NCBI GenBank assembly: GCA_003990705.1
Contig: AP018318.1
Coordinates: 5,691,001-5,755,000, forward strand
DNA from: Nostoc sp. HK-01
GTDB lineage: Bacteria > Cyanobacteriota > Cyanobacteriia > Cyanobacteriales > Nostocaceae
Direction: 5' to 3'
DNA length: 64,000 bases
Shown here: positions 45,900 to 54,400 of the stretch, piece after piece
How positions within the stretch are numbered: position 1 is the first letter of the stretch
Layout of the letters: the number at the start of each line of letters is the position of its first letter
Translations under genes and position numbers: made by a program
Notes under the pieces: model-generated
The model's input: the letters and a program-made list of their open reading frames with translations, nothing else
The model's database searches: none
Told to the model about the DNA's origin: nothing

Positions 45900-47138
45900 G
45901 TGTTTCAAAAAATTCGATATCGTTTATTATTGTCTTACTTGGTAGTATTTGCATCTCTGCTAGGAATATTTGCGATCGCAGTCCGAATAGTTTTCGCTCA
46001 TAGTCTGACTCAACAAATCAAAGATAAACTTACAGCTATCGGACAGGGTGCAGCTGCAAATGTAGAATTTGAAGCAGGTCACATTAGAGTTGAAAGTGAT
46101 TTTCGTCCACAAGATCTAATTGTTCATCATCAAGCATTACAGTGGTTTGATCCTCACGGAACTTTAGTTACTCAACAAGGAAAAACCGTCTTAAATTCAC
46201 CATTATTACCAAGCAAAATTGTACAAATTCAGAGTGGTAAAGTGCGTATCCAAGCTGCAACTATACCAATTATTGATAGCGATAATAATCAGTTAGTTGG
46301 GTATGTGAGGGTGAGTCAATCTTTAGAAGAATTCGATGAAACTATCAAAAAATTAGACTGGGGATTAAGCGGTGGAATTCTTATAACTCTGGTTCTGAGT
46401 GGGATTGGTGGAACTTTCCTAACGCGTCAGGCGATGCAACCTATTGAAGAGAGTTTTCAAAGGCTTAAACAGTTTACTGCTGATGCTTCCCATGAACTAC
46501 GTAGTCCTTTAATGGCCATCAAAATTAATGCTGAGTTACCGTTAGAATATCCTCTGGAAATCGGGCCGAAAGATGCAGAAAAGTTTCAAGCGATCGCCAG
46601 TGCTACGAACCAGATGACTCGCCTTACAGAAGACTTACTGTTCTTGGCACGTACCGATAAAGTTCCGAATGGGGATTGGAATAGTCTCAATTTAACGTCA
46701 ATCTTGGAAAACTTATTGCTACTTTATAAACCTCAAGCCCAAGCCAAGCAAATTAATTTGATCTCTCAGCTAACAGAGAATCTTTACTTGATGGGTGATT
46801 CAGTTCAACTAACGCGGCTATTTTGTAATTTGATTGAAAACGCACTTCATTACACACCATCAAAAGGTGTGATTGAAATTAAAACCACTCGTATCGGTTC
46901 TCAGATTTATGCCAAAGTGCAAGATACAGGGATAGGAATTGCGCCAGAGCATATCGACAAAGTTTTTGAGCGTTTTTGGCGAGCAGATAAATCACGTTCT
47001 TATAATTGTGGTGGTTCTGGTTTAGGATTGGCAATCGCTCAAGCGATCGCGCAAAGTCACGGTGGATTAATTACTGTCACTAGCCAGTTAGGATTTGGTA
47101 GTTGTTTCAATGTCCGTTTACCAGCTTCTATAAATTAG
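45900..47138 (+). CDS. Sensor histidine kinase
   Basis: A 412-residue membrane kinase with a GTG start. Two membrane helices (about 8-33 and 155-178) enclose a periplasmic sensor domain of about 120 residues with no recognised fold. A HisKA domain carries the phosphoacceptor in DASHELRSPLMAIK, and a HATPase domain carries the N box (NLIENALHYTP), the DTGIGI and GGSGLGLAIA motifs. It is paired with the preceding regulator. The signal is unknown. PepSY and COG4705-like genes next to it suggest an envelope-related response. Confidence 0.9.
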   Translation: MFQKIRYRLLLSYLVVFASLLGIFAIAVRIVFAHSLTQQIKDKLTAIGQGAAANVEFEAGHIRVESDFRPQDLIVHHQALQWFDPHGTLVTQQGKTVLNSPLLPSKIVQIQSGKVRIQAATIPIIDSDNNQLVGYVRVSQSLEEFDETIKKLDWGLSGGILITLVLSGIGGTFLTRQAMQPIEESFQRLKQFTADASHELRSPLMAIKINAELPLEYPLEIGPKDAEKFQAIASATNQMTRLTEDLLFLARTDKVPNGDWNSLNLTSILENLLLLYKPQAQAKQINLISQLTENLYLMGDSVQLTRLFCNLIENALHYTPSKGVIEIKTTRIGSQIYAKVQDTGIGIAPEHIDKVFERFWRADKSRSYNCGGSGLGLAIAQAIAQSHGGLITVTSQLGFGSCFNVRLPASIN

Positions 47139-47229
47139 GGATTGATAAAGGTTAACTTCATCAATCCCTGTGTATTAGATATTTAGTTAGTATGTGCTAA
47201 AACAGTTTTTACTTAATTAAGCTCCCGAC

Positions 47230-47718
47230 TTACTTACTATCATCATTGGTTTCGCGCTCACTATCACCAGTATCTGGAACTTGAATACTGCTCTTGGGAC
47301 GATTAGCTTCATTTTTTTCATCTTCTTGATTGTCATTTTCGGCATATAAAACCTTGCCATTACCAGCATCAACTTTCACATCTTGCTGACCAATTTTTAC
47401 AGAGTAAACTAAGTTGCCATCTTCGTTTTCAAGTTTGACGCTACTGGCCTTAGCTCCTTTGGATGCTTCAGCTACTTGCTGTGCTTGTTTTGCTGTAATT
47501 TTAGCTAGTGGTTGCAGTTTTGCTGCTTCTTGCTGTTCTTGTACATCATCGTTTGTTTCACCATCACTGGCTTGGGCAACTTGGGTAGCAATATGATGCT
47601 GATGTACAACTGCTACCGGAGATTGTGGTTGTTTTGCTCCTACAACTCTCGACAATCCAGCAAAGCCCAAAATACCAACAAAAGCTGCTGCACAAATGAT
47701 TTTTGTTGAAGTTTTCAT
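47230..47718 (-). CDS. Exported PepSY-domain protein
   Basis: A 162-residue protein with an N-terminal signal peptide (CAAAFVGILGFAGLSRVVGA). One PepSY-like domain lies at about 72-127 (KITAKQAQQVAEASKGAKASSVKLENEDGNLVYSVKIG...VDAGNGKVLY). The C-terminal tail is acidic and low in complexity. PepSY proteins often accompany two-component systems and bind or inhibit periplasmic targets. It is convergent with the histidine kinase and divergent from the membrane gene at 48029, so it is a likely member of the same regulon. Confidence 0.82.
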   Translation of the reverse strand: MKTSTKIICAAAFVGILGFAGLSRVVGAKQPQSPVAVVHQHHIATQVAQASDGETNDDVQEQQEAAKLQPLAKITAKQAQQVAEASKGAKASSVKLENEDGNLVYSVKIGQQDVKVDAGNGKVLYAENDNQEDEKNEANRPKSSIQVPDTGDSERETNDDSK

Positions 47719-47771
47719 ACTTGTATAATCTCTCTAATTCTGGGTTTGTATTTTCACGGTATGAAATAAAA

Positions 47772-47936
47772 GTCCAGAAATAGTCAAGATTAATTTGAAT
47801 ATTTTGAATTAAATATTAAATGTAGAAAGCTAACTTTAATTAGATATTTTATCTATTTTAGTCAATTTTTCAGGATTAAATTCTCTCATAAATCAAATCT
47901 TGACTTTTTCTTGACTTTTACTTTTTAAAGTATAAT
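47772..47936. promoter_or_regulatory. Candidate response-regulator boxes between divergent PepSY and membrane-protein genes
   Basis: On the plus strand CTTGACT is repeated with 11-bp spacing (47899-47905 and 47910-47916), followed by TATAAT at 47931-47936. On the minus strand two similar units (CTTGACT and CTGGACT, 47782-47788 and 47771-47777) are also 11 bp apart and point toward the PepSY gene. Direct repeats one helical turn apart are typical of OmpR-family sites. Confidence 0.5.
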
Positions 47937-48028
47937 CACAGCTTTTCTTATTACCATTCTGTTGTTTCTGCCAGACTGCGCTAATCTGAATGAATTTATA
48001 ATGACTTACTATTTTTAGGCAAAAACAA

Positions 48029-48772
48029 ATGAACAAAGTTGCAAAAGTCACAGTTTACTTCTGGATTATGAAGATCATCGCCACGACGCTTGGTGAGACC
48101 GCAGGTGACTTCATTTCAATGACTCTTGGACTGGGGTATTACATAGCTTTTGCTGTAACGTTCGCCATCCTAGCTATTCTCTTATTTTTTCAAATTCAAG
48201 GAGATAGATATCGTCCAGCCCTTTATTGGGTGGCGATCATCGCTACAACAACAGCCGGGACTGAAGTTTCAGACTTGATGGATCGATCTTTCGGGCTGGG
48301 ATACGCAGTGGGATCGCTGATCTTGGTAGCCAGTCTGTTAAGCGTTCTTGCTATCTGGTACTACCGAGATCGAGACTTGAGTGTTTATCCCATCATTAGG
48401 AAAGACGCAGAGACAACCTATTGGCTGGCTGTGGTGTTCTCTAACAGTTTGGGAACAGCTTTTGGTGACTTTCTTACCAGCAACTTAGGACTAAGCTATA
48501 TTCAGGGCGCATTGGTGACAGCCAGCGTCATTGGTGTTTTTATCGCCCTTCACTACATGACAAAGTTGAGCGATGTTCTCCTATTCTGGCTCGCGTTCAT
48601 CTTTACACGCCCCTTTGGAGCCACTTTTGGAGATTTTTTGACTAAGCCAATCAAAAATGGTGGTCTCTCACTACCAAGGGAATATGCGTCAGCGATCGCC
48701 TTTATTTTACTAGCAGTTGTTCTATTCTTTTCCGTACAAAATGAGAAAAAAATGCGTCACCCATTTGAATGA
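48029..48772 (+). CDS. COG4705-like membrane protein with four internal repeats
   Basis: A 247-residue polytopic membrane protein. The sequence divides into four repeats with a T/S-x-G-x-x-x-x-D-F/L core: LGETAGDFIS, AGTEVSDLMD, LGTAFGDFLT and FGATFGDFLT. Each is part of a two-helix unit, giving about eight membrane segments. The family is uncharacterised, and relatives are often found near two-component systems. Its codon use looks more GC-rich than its neighbours, which may mean a different origin. Confidence 0.7.
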   Translation: MNKVAKVTVYFWIMKIIATTLGETAGDFISMTLGLGYYIAFAVTFAILAILLFFQIQGDRYRPALYWVAIIATTTAGTEVSDLMDRSFGLGYAVGSLILVASLLSVLAIWYYRDRDLSVYPIIRKDAETTYWLAVVFSNSLGTAFGDFLTSNLGLSYIQGALVTASVIGVFIALHYMTKLSDVLLFWLAFIFTRPFGATFGDFLTKPIKNGGLSLPREYASAIAFILLAVVLFFSVQNEKKMRHPFE

Positions 48773-48848
48773 TACCTTTAGACAGATAGATGACTTACCC
48801 TCTAATAGGAAGATCCCTCATAACAATTTTTTTTACAAAAGATTGATG

Positions 48849-49499
48849 TTATTTACTATTTAAGCCCTGCTGTAAAATGGCTAAAACTTTAGCTAAGTCT
48901 CCTGATAATAATGCTGACTTTGCTAACCATAAACCCGGAAATACTTGAGAGCAAACTATATCATCTGAATTTGGTGCAAGTTGAATATATTCGCCTTCAT
49001 TTAATCTAAACCAATCAAGTTGGTGGTCATAAACTCGCCAAACTAAATATTCTTGTACTTGATTACGACGATAGACTTTGAGTTTTTCATGCAAATCATA
49101 AGAAGCACTAGAAGCAGCAATCTCTACAATTAATTCTGGCGCACCTTCGACATAATTATCTTGTGTAATCTGTGATTGTCCACCTTGTTCTATTCGGAGT
49201 AGTGCATCTGGTTGTGGTTCGTTATCTGCATCAAGGCGCACAGTAGTATTATCTAATGTTTCCACCCCTAGTGTAGCGGCTTCATAAGTGCCTAACCAAG
49301 TCATAATGCGGCTATGGGGTTTACCGTGTGTTTTTGCGCGTACGGGGGATGCCACGTAAACAACTCCTTCTATTAATTCTGCTTTTTTCAGATTTGGCAT
49401 AGCGTGGTAGCGGCGCTCAAATTCGGCACGGGTGAGTTTGTCGCCGTTTTCTAAAGGCGGAATTGTCAACAGTTTAGAAGTTTTGTCAGCAGATATCAT
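48849..49499 (-). CDS. Uma2 family (DUF820) protein
   Basis: A 216-residue Uma2 protein starting at ATG 49499 (the extension to 49565 lacks family sequence). KLTRAEFERRYHAMP and KAELIEGVVYVASPV open the domain, QPDALLRIEQGG and APELIVEIAASSASYDLHEKLKVY form the metal-site core, and QEYLVWRVYD completes the sheet. It is the fourth Uma2 gene of the window. No partner gene is evident. Confidence 0.82.
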   Translation of the reverse strand: MISADKTSKLLTIPPLENGDKLTRAEFERRYHAMPNLKKAELIEGVVYVASPVRAKTHGKPHSRIMTWLGTYEAATLGVETLDNTTVRLDADNEPQPDALLRIEQGGQSQITQDNYVEGAPELIVEIAASSASYDLHEKLKVYRRNQVQEYLVWRVYDHQLDWFRLNEGEYIQLAPNSDDIVCSQVFPGLWLAKSALLSGDLAKVLAILQQGLNSK

Positions 49500-49910
49500 G
49501 ATTTTTAGAGTGTTGATAGAAATTGACTTTCCGACTGTTCTACACTCGACACAGCAAAATTTCACCTTTTGCGGAATGAAGAGTTTGGCTGTTGTAGCTG
49601 ATTATAGTTAACCTAATTGACAACGAAAATATCAATATTTGTAAAGAATTAGTGAGCAAATATTTACCGGAATGATGTATTTGGCAATTACATCACCCAA
49701 TCGGGTGATTCTATTGGGGGAAGAGTAAATTCTATAAGTGATGATAGTGTGAGTTTATCGTCAAATATTCCACAAAGCTTCTTTTTTTGACGAATTTTTA
49801 TTTTGAAAAAACTAAATCAAACTATCGACGGAACCTTGAACGATACACAGTTGGTTATGGTTTAAGTGAGTCGCAGAGGAGACAGTTAATTTCGTAACAG
49901 GAGTGGTCGG

Positions 49911-50627
49911 GTGCTTAACAATATTTCTAAATTCTTATCCCCTCGCCAGCTAACAATTTCTGTTGTTGGCTTAGTTTTAACCGCTGGTGTTGTCAGTGAG
50001 CAGACTAAACCTGTACTTAGCAAACAATTACAAACAGTCACAACTTCCGCATCTGTGGATGGTAATTTTTCCAGATTGACCAATCATCAATATATTAGTT
50101 CTGAGAATTCTTTGTTGTCGCGGCTGAGAGAAATTCAAGAACAGCGATCGCCACAACAAACAGTGGCTTTTGAGAGTGAAATTATAGATCCTGAATCTAG
50201 AGATATATCTCCTAGACACTATCAAAAAGCAGGTAAAGAAACTGGAGTGATGCCTAAGAGAAATATTCCCACAAAAGATGGAGTTTATCTCTATGGACAA
50301 TCACCAACACCAAACCAAATTGGTCAAGGCTATATCGTATTCCAGAAGCAGCAAGGTAAAGTAACTGGTGCGTTATATATGCCTAGCTCTGAGTTTAGTT
50401 GTTTTCAAGGCACAATTGATAAATCTGGTGAGTTGGCAATGACTGTCAATGGCTCACAAGATGAAGTAAGTAGCTCAGATGTAGCAACAACCAGTACAAT
50501 CCCATCTATTTCGGATGATGAGTTTAACAATTATGCTTACTCAGTAGCATTACAAGACTATCATCCGATTCAATCGCTGAGTTCTAGCGATCGCCGCATT
50601 TTACAGATGTGTCAAGCTGAATTATAA
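49911..50627 (+). CDS. Conserved hypothetical exported or anchored protein
   Basis: A 238-residue protein with GTG start at 49911, preceded by GGAG. The N terminus has a signal-like hydrophobic stretch (LTISVVGLVLTAGVV). The middle is hydrophilic. The C-terminal half (about 120-238) contains VYLYGQSPTPNQIGQGYIVFQKQQGKV... and FSCFQGTID, resembling a conserved cyanobacterial segment of unknown function. No enzyme motif is seen. Confidence 0.6.
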   Translation: MLNNISKFLSPRQLTISVVGLVLTAGVVSEQTKPVLSKQLQTVTTSASVDGNFSRLTNHQYISSENSLLSRLREIQEQRSPQQTVAFESEIIDPESRDISPRHYQKAGKETGVMPKRNIPTKDGVYLYGQSPTPNQIGQGYIVFQKQQGKVTGALYMPSSEFSCFQGTIDKSGELAMTVNGSQDEVSSSDVATTSTIPSISDDEFNNYAYSVALQDYHPIQSLSSSDRRILQMCQAEL

Positions 50628-50680
50628 AGTATGAAGTATGAAATTTATTATGTACTAAACATTTCAGACTTCACACTTAA

Positions 50681-51376
50681 TTAAAATTCAATTCCTGGTT
50701 GAGCTTTCACACCTTGGTCACGGAAAGGATGTTTGATTAAGGTCATTTCGGTTACTAAGTCAGCACGCTCAATTAAAGCTGCGGGTGCGCCTCTACCTGT
50801 GAGAATTATGTGTTTTGATGGTGGTTTTTCTGCCAAGCCTGCTAAAACTTCTTCTATTTGTAAATAAGCCATTTTTAACGCGATATTAATTTCATCCAAC
50901 AGTACCAACTGAAAATCTGGGTTGCGGATGTATTCTAAAGATTTTTCCCAAGCTGCTTGCGCTTTTTCGAGGTCGCGATCGCGGTCTTGAGTTTCCCAGG
51001 TAAAGCCTTCACCCATCGCGTGAAATTCAAGTTGGTCTTCCCAATAGCTGAAGACCTGTTTTTCCGAGGGTTCCCACGCGCCTTTGATGAACTGGACGAT
51101 CGCGACTTTATAGCCATGACCAAGCGATCGCAACACCATTCCCAGCGCCGCAGTAGTTTTGCCTTTACCGTTACCAGTATTAACAATCACTAACCCCTTC
51201 TCTGGGACAGCTTGTGCTATGCGCCGATCTTGGATTTCTTTACGGCGCTGCATTTTTTGGCGATACTGCTCGTCATTCAGCTTAGAATCATTATTTAGGG
51301 ATGAGGACATTACTTCATCAATCAAGCGTTCGATTTCTCTATCTGATTCTAATTCTTCTGGTGTATCTTTGCTCAT
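50681..51376 (-). CDS. cobO: Cob(I)yrinic acid a,c-diamide adenosyltransferase
   Basis: A 231-residue CobO/BtuR-type enzyme that transfers the adenosyl group of ATP to the cobalt of corrinoids in adenosylcobalamin synthesis and salvage. The P-loop NTGNGKGKTTAALG is near residue 70. FIKGAW and the LLDEINIAL segment complete the fold. An extended charged N terminus (about 60 residues) precedes the core. ATG 51376 is preferred over the ATG two codons earlier. No cobalamin riboswitch was recognised upstream. Confidence 0.92.
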   Translation of the reverse strand: MSKDTPEELESDREIERLIDEVMSSSLNNDSKLNDEQYRQKMQRRKEIQDRRIAQAVPEKGLVIVNTGNGKGKTTAALGMVLRSLGHGYKVAIVQFIKGAWEPSEKQVFSYWEDQLEFHAMGEGFTWETQDRDRDLEKAQAAWEKSLEYIRNPDFQLVLLDEINIALKMAYLQIEEVLAGLAEKPPSKHIILTGRGAPAALIERADLVTEMTLIKHPFRDQGVKAQPGIEF

Positions 51377-51382
51377 CAACAT

Positions 51383-51959
51383 TTTATGAAAATAACTACT
51401 AGAGGAAATAGGACTGTAGCGAACAAAAGAGACAAGGGAGAAAAGGAGGACACGGAAGACAAGGACGAGAGATTTTTATAAATTATTTACGATAGCTATA
51501 CAATAATTTACTGATAGAAGCGGACGCAGAGATTTTATCTAAAATGACAGTAAACTTCTAATTTATTTGATAATGATGCTTTAAAAATTACTATAAACAT
51601 TAGTCATAGAAGTATAATTTTACGGCTCTTATCAATAATTCAATATTTTTATTAAAGCATTTTTTATATAAAGTTTTGTAGTAACTTTGACGAGATTTAA
51701 TAACACCAACTTTTTAAAGAAGTCGGTGTTGTTTTTATTAACAGACAAACCGATAGGTGATATCAGCCGAAACAATGGGTTCTTTAAATGTCTTAAATGT
51801 CAATTGATGTAAAAATAAATTCCTTAAGTATCTTAACTGTCCTTGTTCAAGAATTGAAGATTTGATATGTTTAGTCAACGAGTCAAGAACATCAAAATAT
51901 GTTTACTGTTCTAATGACTACTCTCCCAACCATAACACACGAAAATAGGTGCTAAAAAT
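51383..51959. other. Intergenic region with an orphan terminator
   Basis: A 577-bp stretch between cobO (minus) and the lectin gene (plus). It contains purine-rich sequence near 51411-51470 and a plus-strand terminator at 51702-51737 with no plus-strand gene in front. A small RNA is possible. Nothing else is recognisable. Confidence 0.45.
51702..51737 (+). terminator. Orphan rho-independent terminator
   Basis: Arms AACACCAACTT and AAGTCGGTGTT (one mismatch) with a short A/T loop, followed by GTTTTTATT. No plus-strand coding sequence lies between this and the cobO start on the other strand. Confidence 0.65.
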
Positions 51960-52337
51960 ATGCCTACTGCTAATATTGTAGTTAATAATCAAGTTGCTGA
52001 AGTTTATTTTCCGACTGATAGCAATGTTAGTGCTACAGTAACAAGTCACTCGCAATTGACACAGAGAGTAACTTTCTTTACTGATAGTCAAGAACTGTAT
52101 AAATTTGAAGGAAGTGGAGAGAAACAGCTTCTAGGTTCAGTTCAAAATAGATTTGATTCACCTTTTAAAATAAAAGTTGAATCTCAAGGAGACGGAAATT
52201 GGGTTAGTTCCGATTTAAGAACTGGCGGCCCATATCAAATAGGTTCTACTAATTTTCTGATAGTAGTTGCTGAAAATGGAGATGATACCGATTATAACGA
52301 CACCGTAATTCAATTTAGTTGGAAAACAAGTTATTAG
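51960..52337 (+). CDS. PA-IIL/LecB-like calcium-dependent lectin
   Basis: A 125-residue protein without signal peptide, predicted all-beta. The C-terminal loop AENGDDTDYND (Glu105, Asp109, Asp111, Asn113, Asp114) matches the two-calcium sugar-binding loop of Pseudomonas LecB (PA-IIL) residue for residue, followed by TVIQFSW. The LecB C terminus contributes a ligand through its final glycine; here the protein ends KTSY, so that contact differs. LecB-type lectins bind fucose or mannose. The role in this organism is unknown, perhaps surface adhesion or recognition. Confidence 0.7.
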   Translation: MPTANIVVNNQVAEVYFPTDSNVSATVTSHSQLTQRVTFFTDSQELYKFEGSGEKQLLGSVQNRFDSPFKIKVESQGDGNWVSSDLRTGGPYQIGSTNFLIVVAENGDDTDYNDTVIQFSWKTSY

Positions 52338-52599
52338 TGTAGGTATAGCATTGATAATCTTGGCATTTCAGTTAATCTCTTAATTCTCAGCTTATTGATA
52401 AGCCTGCGTAAGCAGGTTTATTGCATTTTCATACTGAAATGATATAAGAATTTGAAAAAATGAATACAAACTTCAATATATGACTCATCATTTTTGATTT
52501 GGGTAAAAAATCAGTACACTCATTCCAGTAGGGGTGCGTTACGGCTTACGCCTAACACATTAAAAGCCTTGTAGTAGATGTGTATTTCAAAAGTAAAAT

Positions 52600-53118
52600 A
52601 TGAGTCTTATAGAAATCAATCAAGGTGATATTACTCAATTATCAGTGGATGCAATTGTTAACGCAGCTAATAGTTCTTTATTAGGTGGTGGTGGTGTTGA
52701 TGGTGCAATTCATCGCGCCGCAGGGCCAGAATTACTGGCAGAATGTCGAGAGTTAAGGGGTTGTGCAACTGGTGAGGCGAAGATTACAAAAGGTTATAAC
52801 TTGCCAGCAAAATGGGTAATTCATACTGTTGGGCCAGTGTGGGAAGGGGGAAATTATAAAGAGGATGAGTTACTAGCGAGTTGTTACCGTCACAGTTTAG
52901 CTTTAGCAGAACAGTACCAAATTAAAACTATTGCTTTTCCTGCTATTAGTACAGGTGTTTATAATTTCCCGATGGAACGCGCTTGTAAAATTGCGATCGC
53001 CGAAGTTAAAAAGTTTTTACTCCAAACAAGCTCCCTAGAACAAGTGATTTTCGTCTGTTTTGGTCAAACTGCATTCGATTTATACAGCAAGACGATGCAA
53101 GAAGTTACTGAAACATAG
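52600..53118 (+). CDS. Macrodomain protein, O-acetyl-ADP-ribose deacetylase-like
   Basis: A 172-residue single macrodomain of MacroD/YmdB type that hydrolyses O-acetyl-ADP-ribose or removes mono-ADP-ribose from proteins. Binding and catalytic segments are [30 protein letters not shown], the HTVGPVW strand and [11 protein letters not shown]. Length is typical. The gene is followed by the homospermidine synthase-like gene 40 bp away on the same strand. A second ADP-ribose enzyme is at 32898. Confidence 0.93.
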   Translation: MSLIEINQGDITQLSVDAIVNAANSSLLGGGGVDGAIHRAAGPELLAECRELRGCATGEAKITKGYNLPAKWVIHTVGPVWEGGNYKEDELLASCYRHSLALAEQYQIKTIAFPAISTGVYNFPMERACKIAIAEVKKFLLQTSSLEQVIFVCFGQTAFDLYSKTMQEVTET

Positions 53119-53158
53119 TTAACATTAGATTCGGCGCGTTTACTGTTCGGGAGTGCAA

Positions 53159-54334
53159 ATGTCAAAACAGCGTGGTCAAAAAATCGCACCTACACCCATA
53201 ACATCTGATATTGGGGTAGTAGATTTAATTAATAATTATTTCACAGCCTACAATTCAGCACGTTTGCGGGAAGTCTGCCAACTACTGAGTCAAGATGTAC
53301 TCCAAGATGGCGTGACGGTGGGCGTTAGTCTTTCTGGTGCGATGACACCAGCCGGATTTGGAGTTTCAGCATTAGCACCTTTAATTCGCAACGGTTTCAT
53401 CGACTGGATGATTAGCACTGGGGCGAATCTTTACCATGATATGCACTATGGGTTAGGCTTTGAACTATTTGCGGGGAATCCATTTTTGGATGATGTGAAA
53501 CTGCGGGAAGAAGGTACTATCCGCATTTATGACATTATCTTTGGCTACGATGTTTTGTTAGAAACCGATGCTTTCATTCGCAAGATTTTGCAAGCTGAAC
53601 CTTTCCAAAAGCGAATGGGAACAGCAGAGTTTCATTATCTTTTAGGTAAGTATGTCCGAGAAGTCGAAAAGCAATTGGGAGTGCAGCATTCTTGCTTGCT
53701 GGCGACAGCTTATGAATATGGCGTACCAATTTACACTTCCTCGCCTGGGGATAGTTCCATTGGGATGAACGTTGCAGCTTTGGCGTTAGAAGGTTCGCAA
53801 TTAATTTTAGATCCCGCCATTGATGTGAATGAGACAGCTGCGATCGCCTACAATGCCAGAGAGGGAAACGGTAGAAGTGCGGCAGTAATTCTTGGCGGCG
53901 GTAGTCCCAAAAACTTCTTACTCCAAACTCAACCGCAAATTCATGAGGTACTAGGATTAGAAGAACGCGGACATGATTTCTTTGTTCAGTTTACTGATGC
54001 GCGTCCTGATACTGGCGGTTTGTCTGGGGCGACTCCATCCGAGGCGGTCAGCTGGGGTAAAATTGACCCAGAAGAGTTACCCAGCACAATTGTTTGTTAT
54101 ACCGATAGCACGATCGCCTTACCCTTAGTTACAGCTTATGTAATGAATCAATGTGCGCCTCGTCCCTTAAAGCGGTTGTACGATCAGCGGGAAGCAATGT
54201 TAAGCACCCTACAAAAAGATTATCTCGCAGCTAAAACGCAACCATCGGATAAAGTACCTACAGCAATGGCTGAAGATGCAGCCAAAGGTGTTACAACTTA
54301 TCCTTGCGGTAGATTAATTCCGAATAATCCATAA
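53159..54334 (+). CDS. Deoxyhypusine synthase-like protein, probable homospermidine synthase
   Basis: A 391-residue member of the deoxyhypusine synthase family. Bacteria lack eIF5A, and in Anabaena a deoxyhypusine-synthase homologue is needed to make homospermidine from putrescine, so that role is likely here. NAD-binding and active-site segments are [48 protein letters not shown] and [15 protein letters not shown], whose lysine corresponds to the family's catalytic Lys. ATG 53159 is preferred (GGGAG at 53149-53153). Confidence 0.88.
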   Translation: MSKQRGQKIAPTPITSDIGVVDLINNYFTAYNSARLREVCQLLSQDVLQDGVTVGVSLSGAMTPAGFGVSALAPLIRNGFIDWMISTGANLYHDMHYGLGFELFAGNPFLDDVKLREEGTIRIYDIIFGYDVLLETDAFIRKILQAEPFQKRMGTAEFHYLLGKYVREVEKQLGVQHSCLLATAYEYGVPIYTSSPGDSSIGMNVAALALEGSQLILDPAIDVNETAAIAYNAREGNGRSAAVILGGGSPKNFLLQTQPQIHEVLGLEERGHDFFVQFTDARPDTGGLSGATPSEAVSWGKIDPEELPSTIVCYTDSTIALPLVTAYVMNQCAPRPLKRLYDQREAMLSTLQKDYLAAKTQPSDKVPTAMAEDAAKGVTTYPCGRLIPNNP

Positions 54335-54339
54335 TCGAA

Positions 54340-54400
54340 AAGGTAAAAGGTAAAAGTTAAAACAATAAATCTTTTGACTTTTACCTTTTTACTTTTTACT
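54340..54400. terminator. Hairpin between convergent genes
   Basis: Arms AAAAGGTAAAAG and CTTTTACCTTTT (approximate) face each other across a short spacer and end in a T-rich run, between the homospermidine synthase-like gene and the convergent sensor gene. The heptamer-like units make the alignment ambiguous. Confidence 0.5.
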
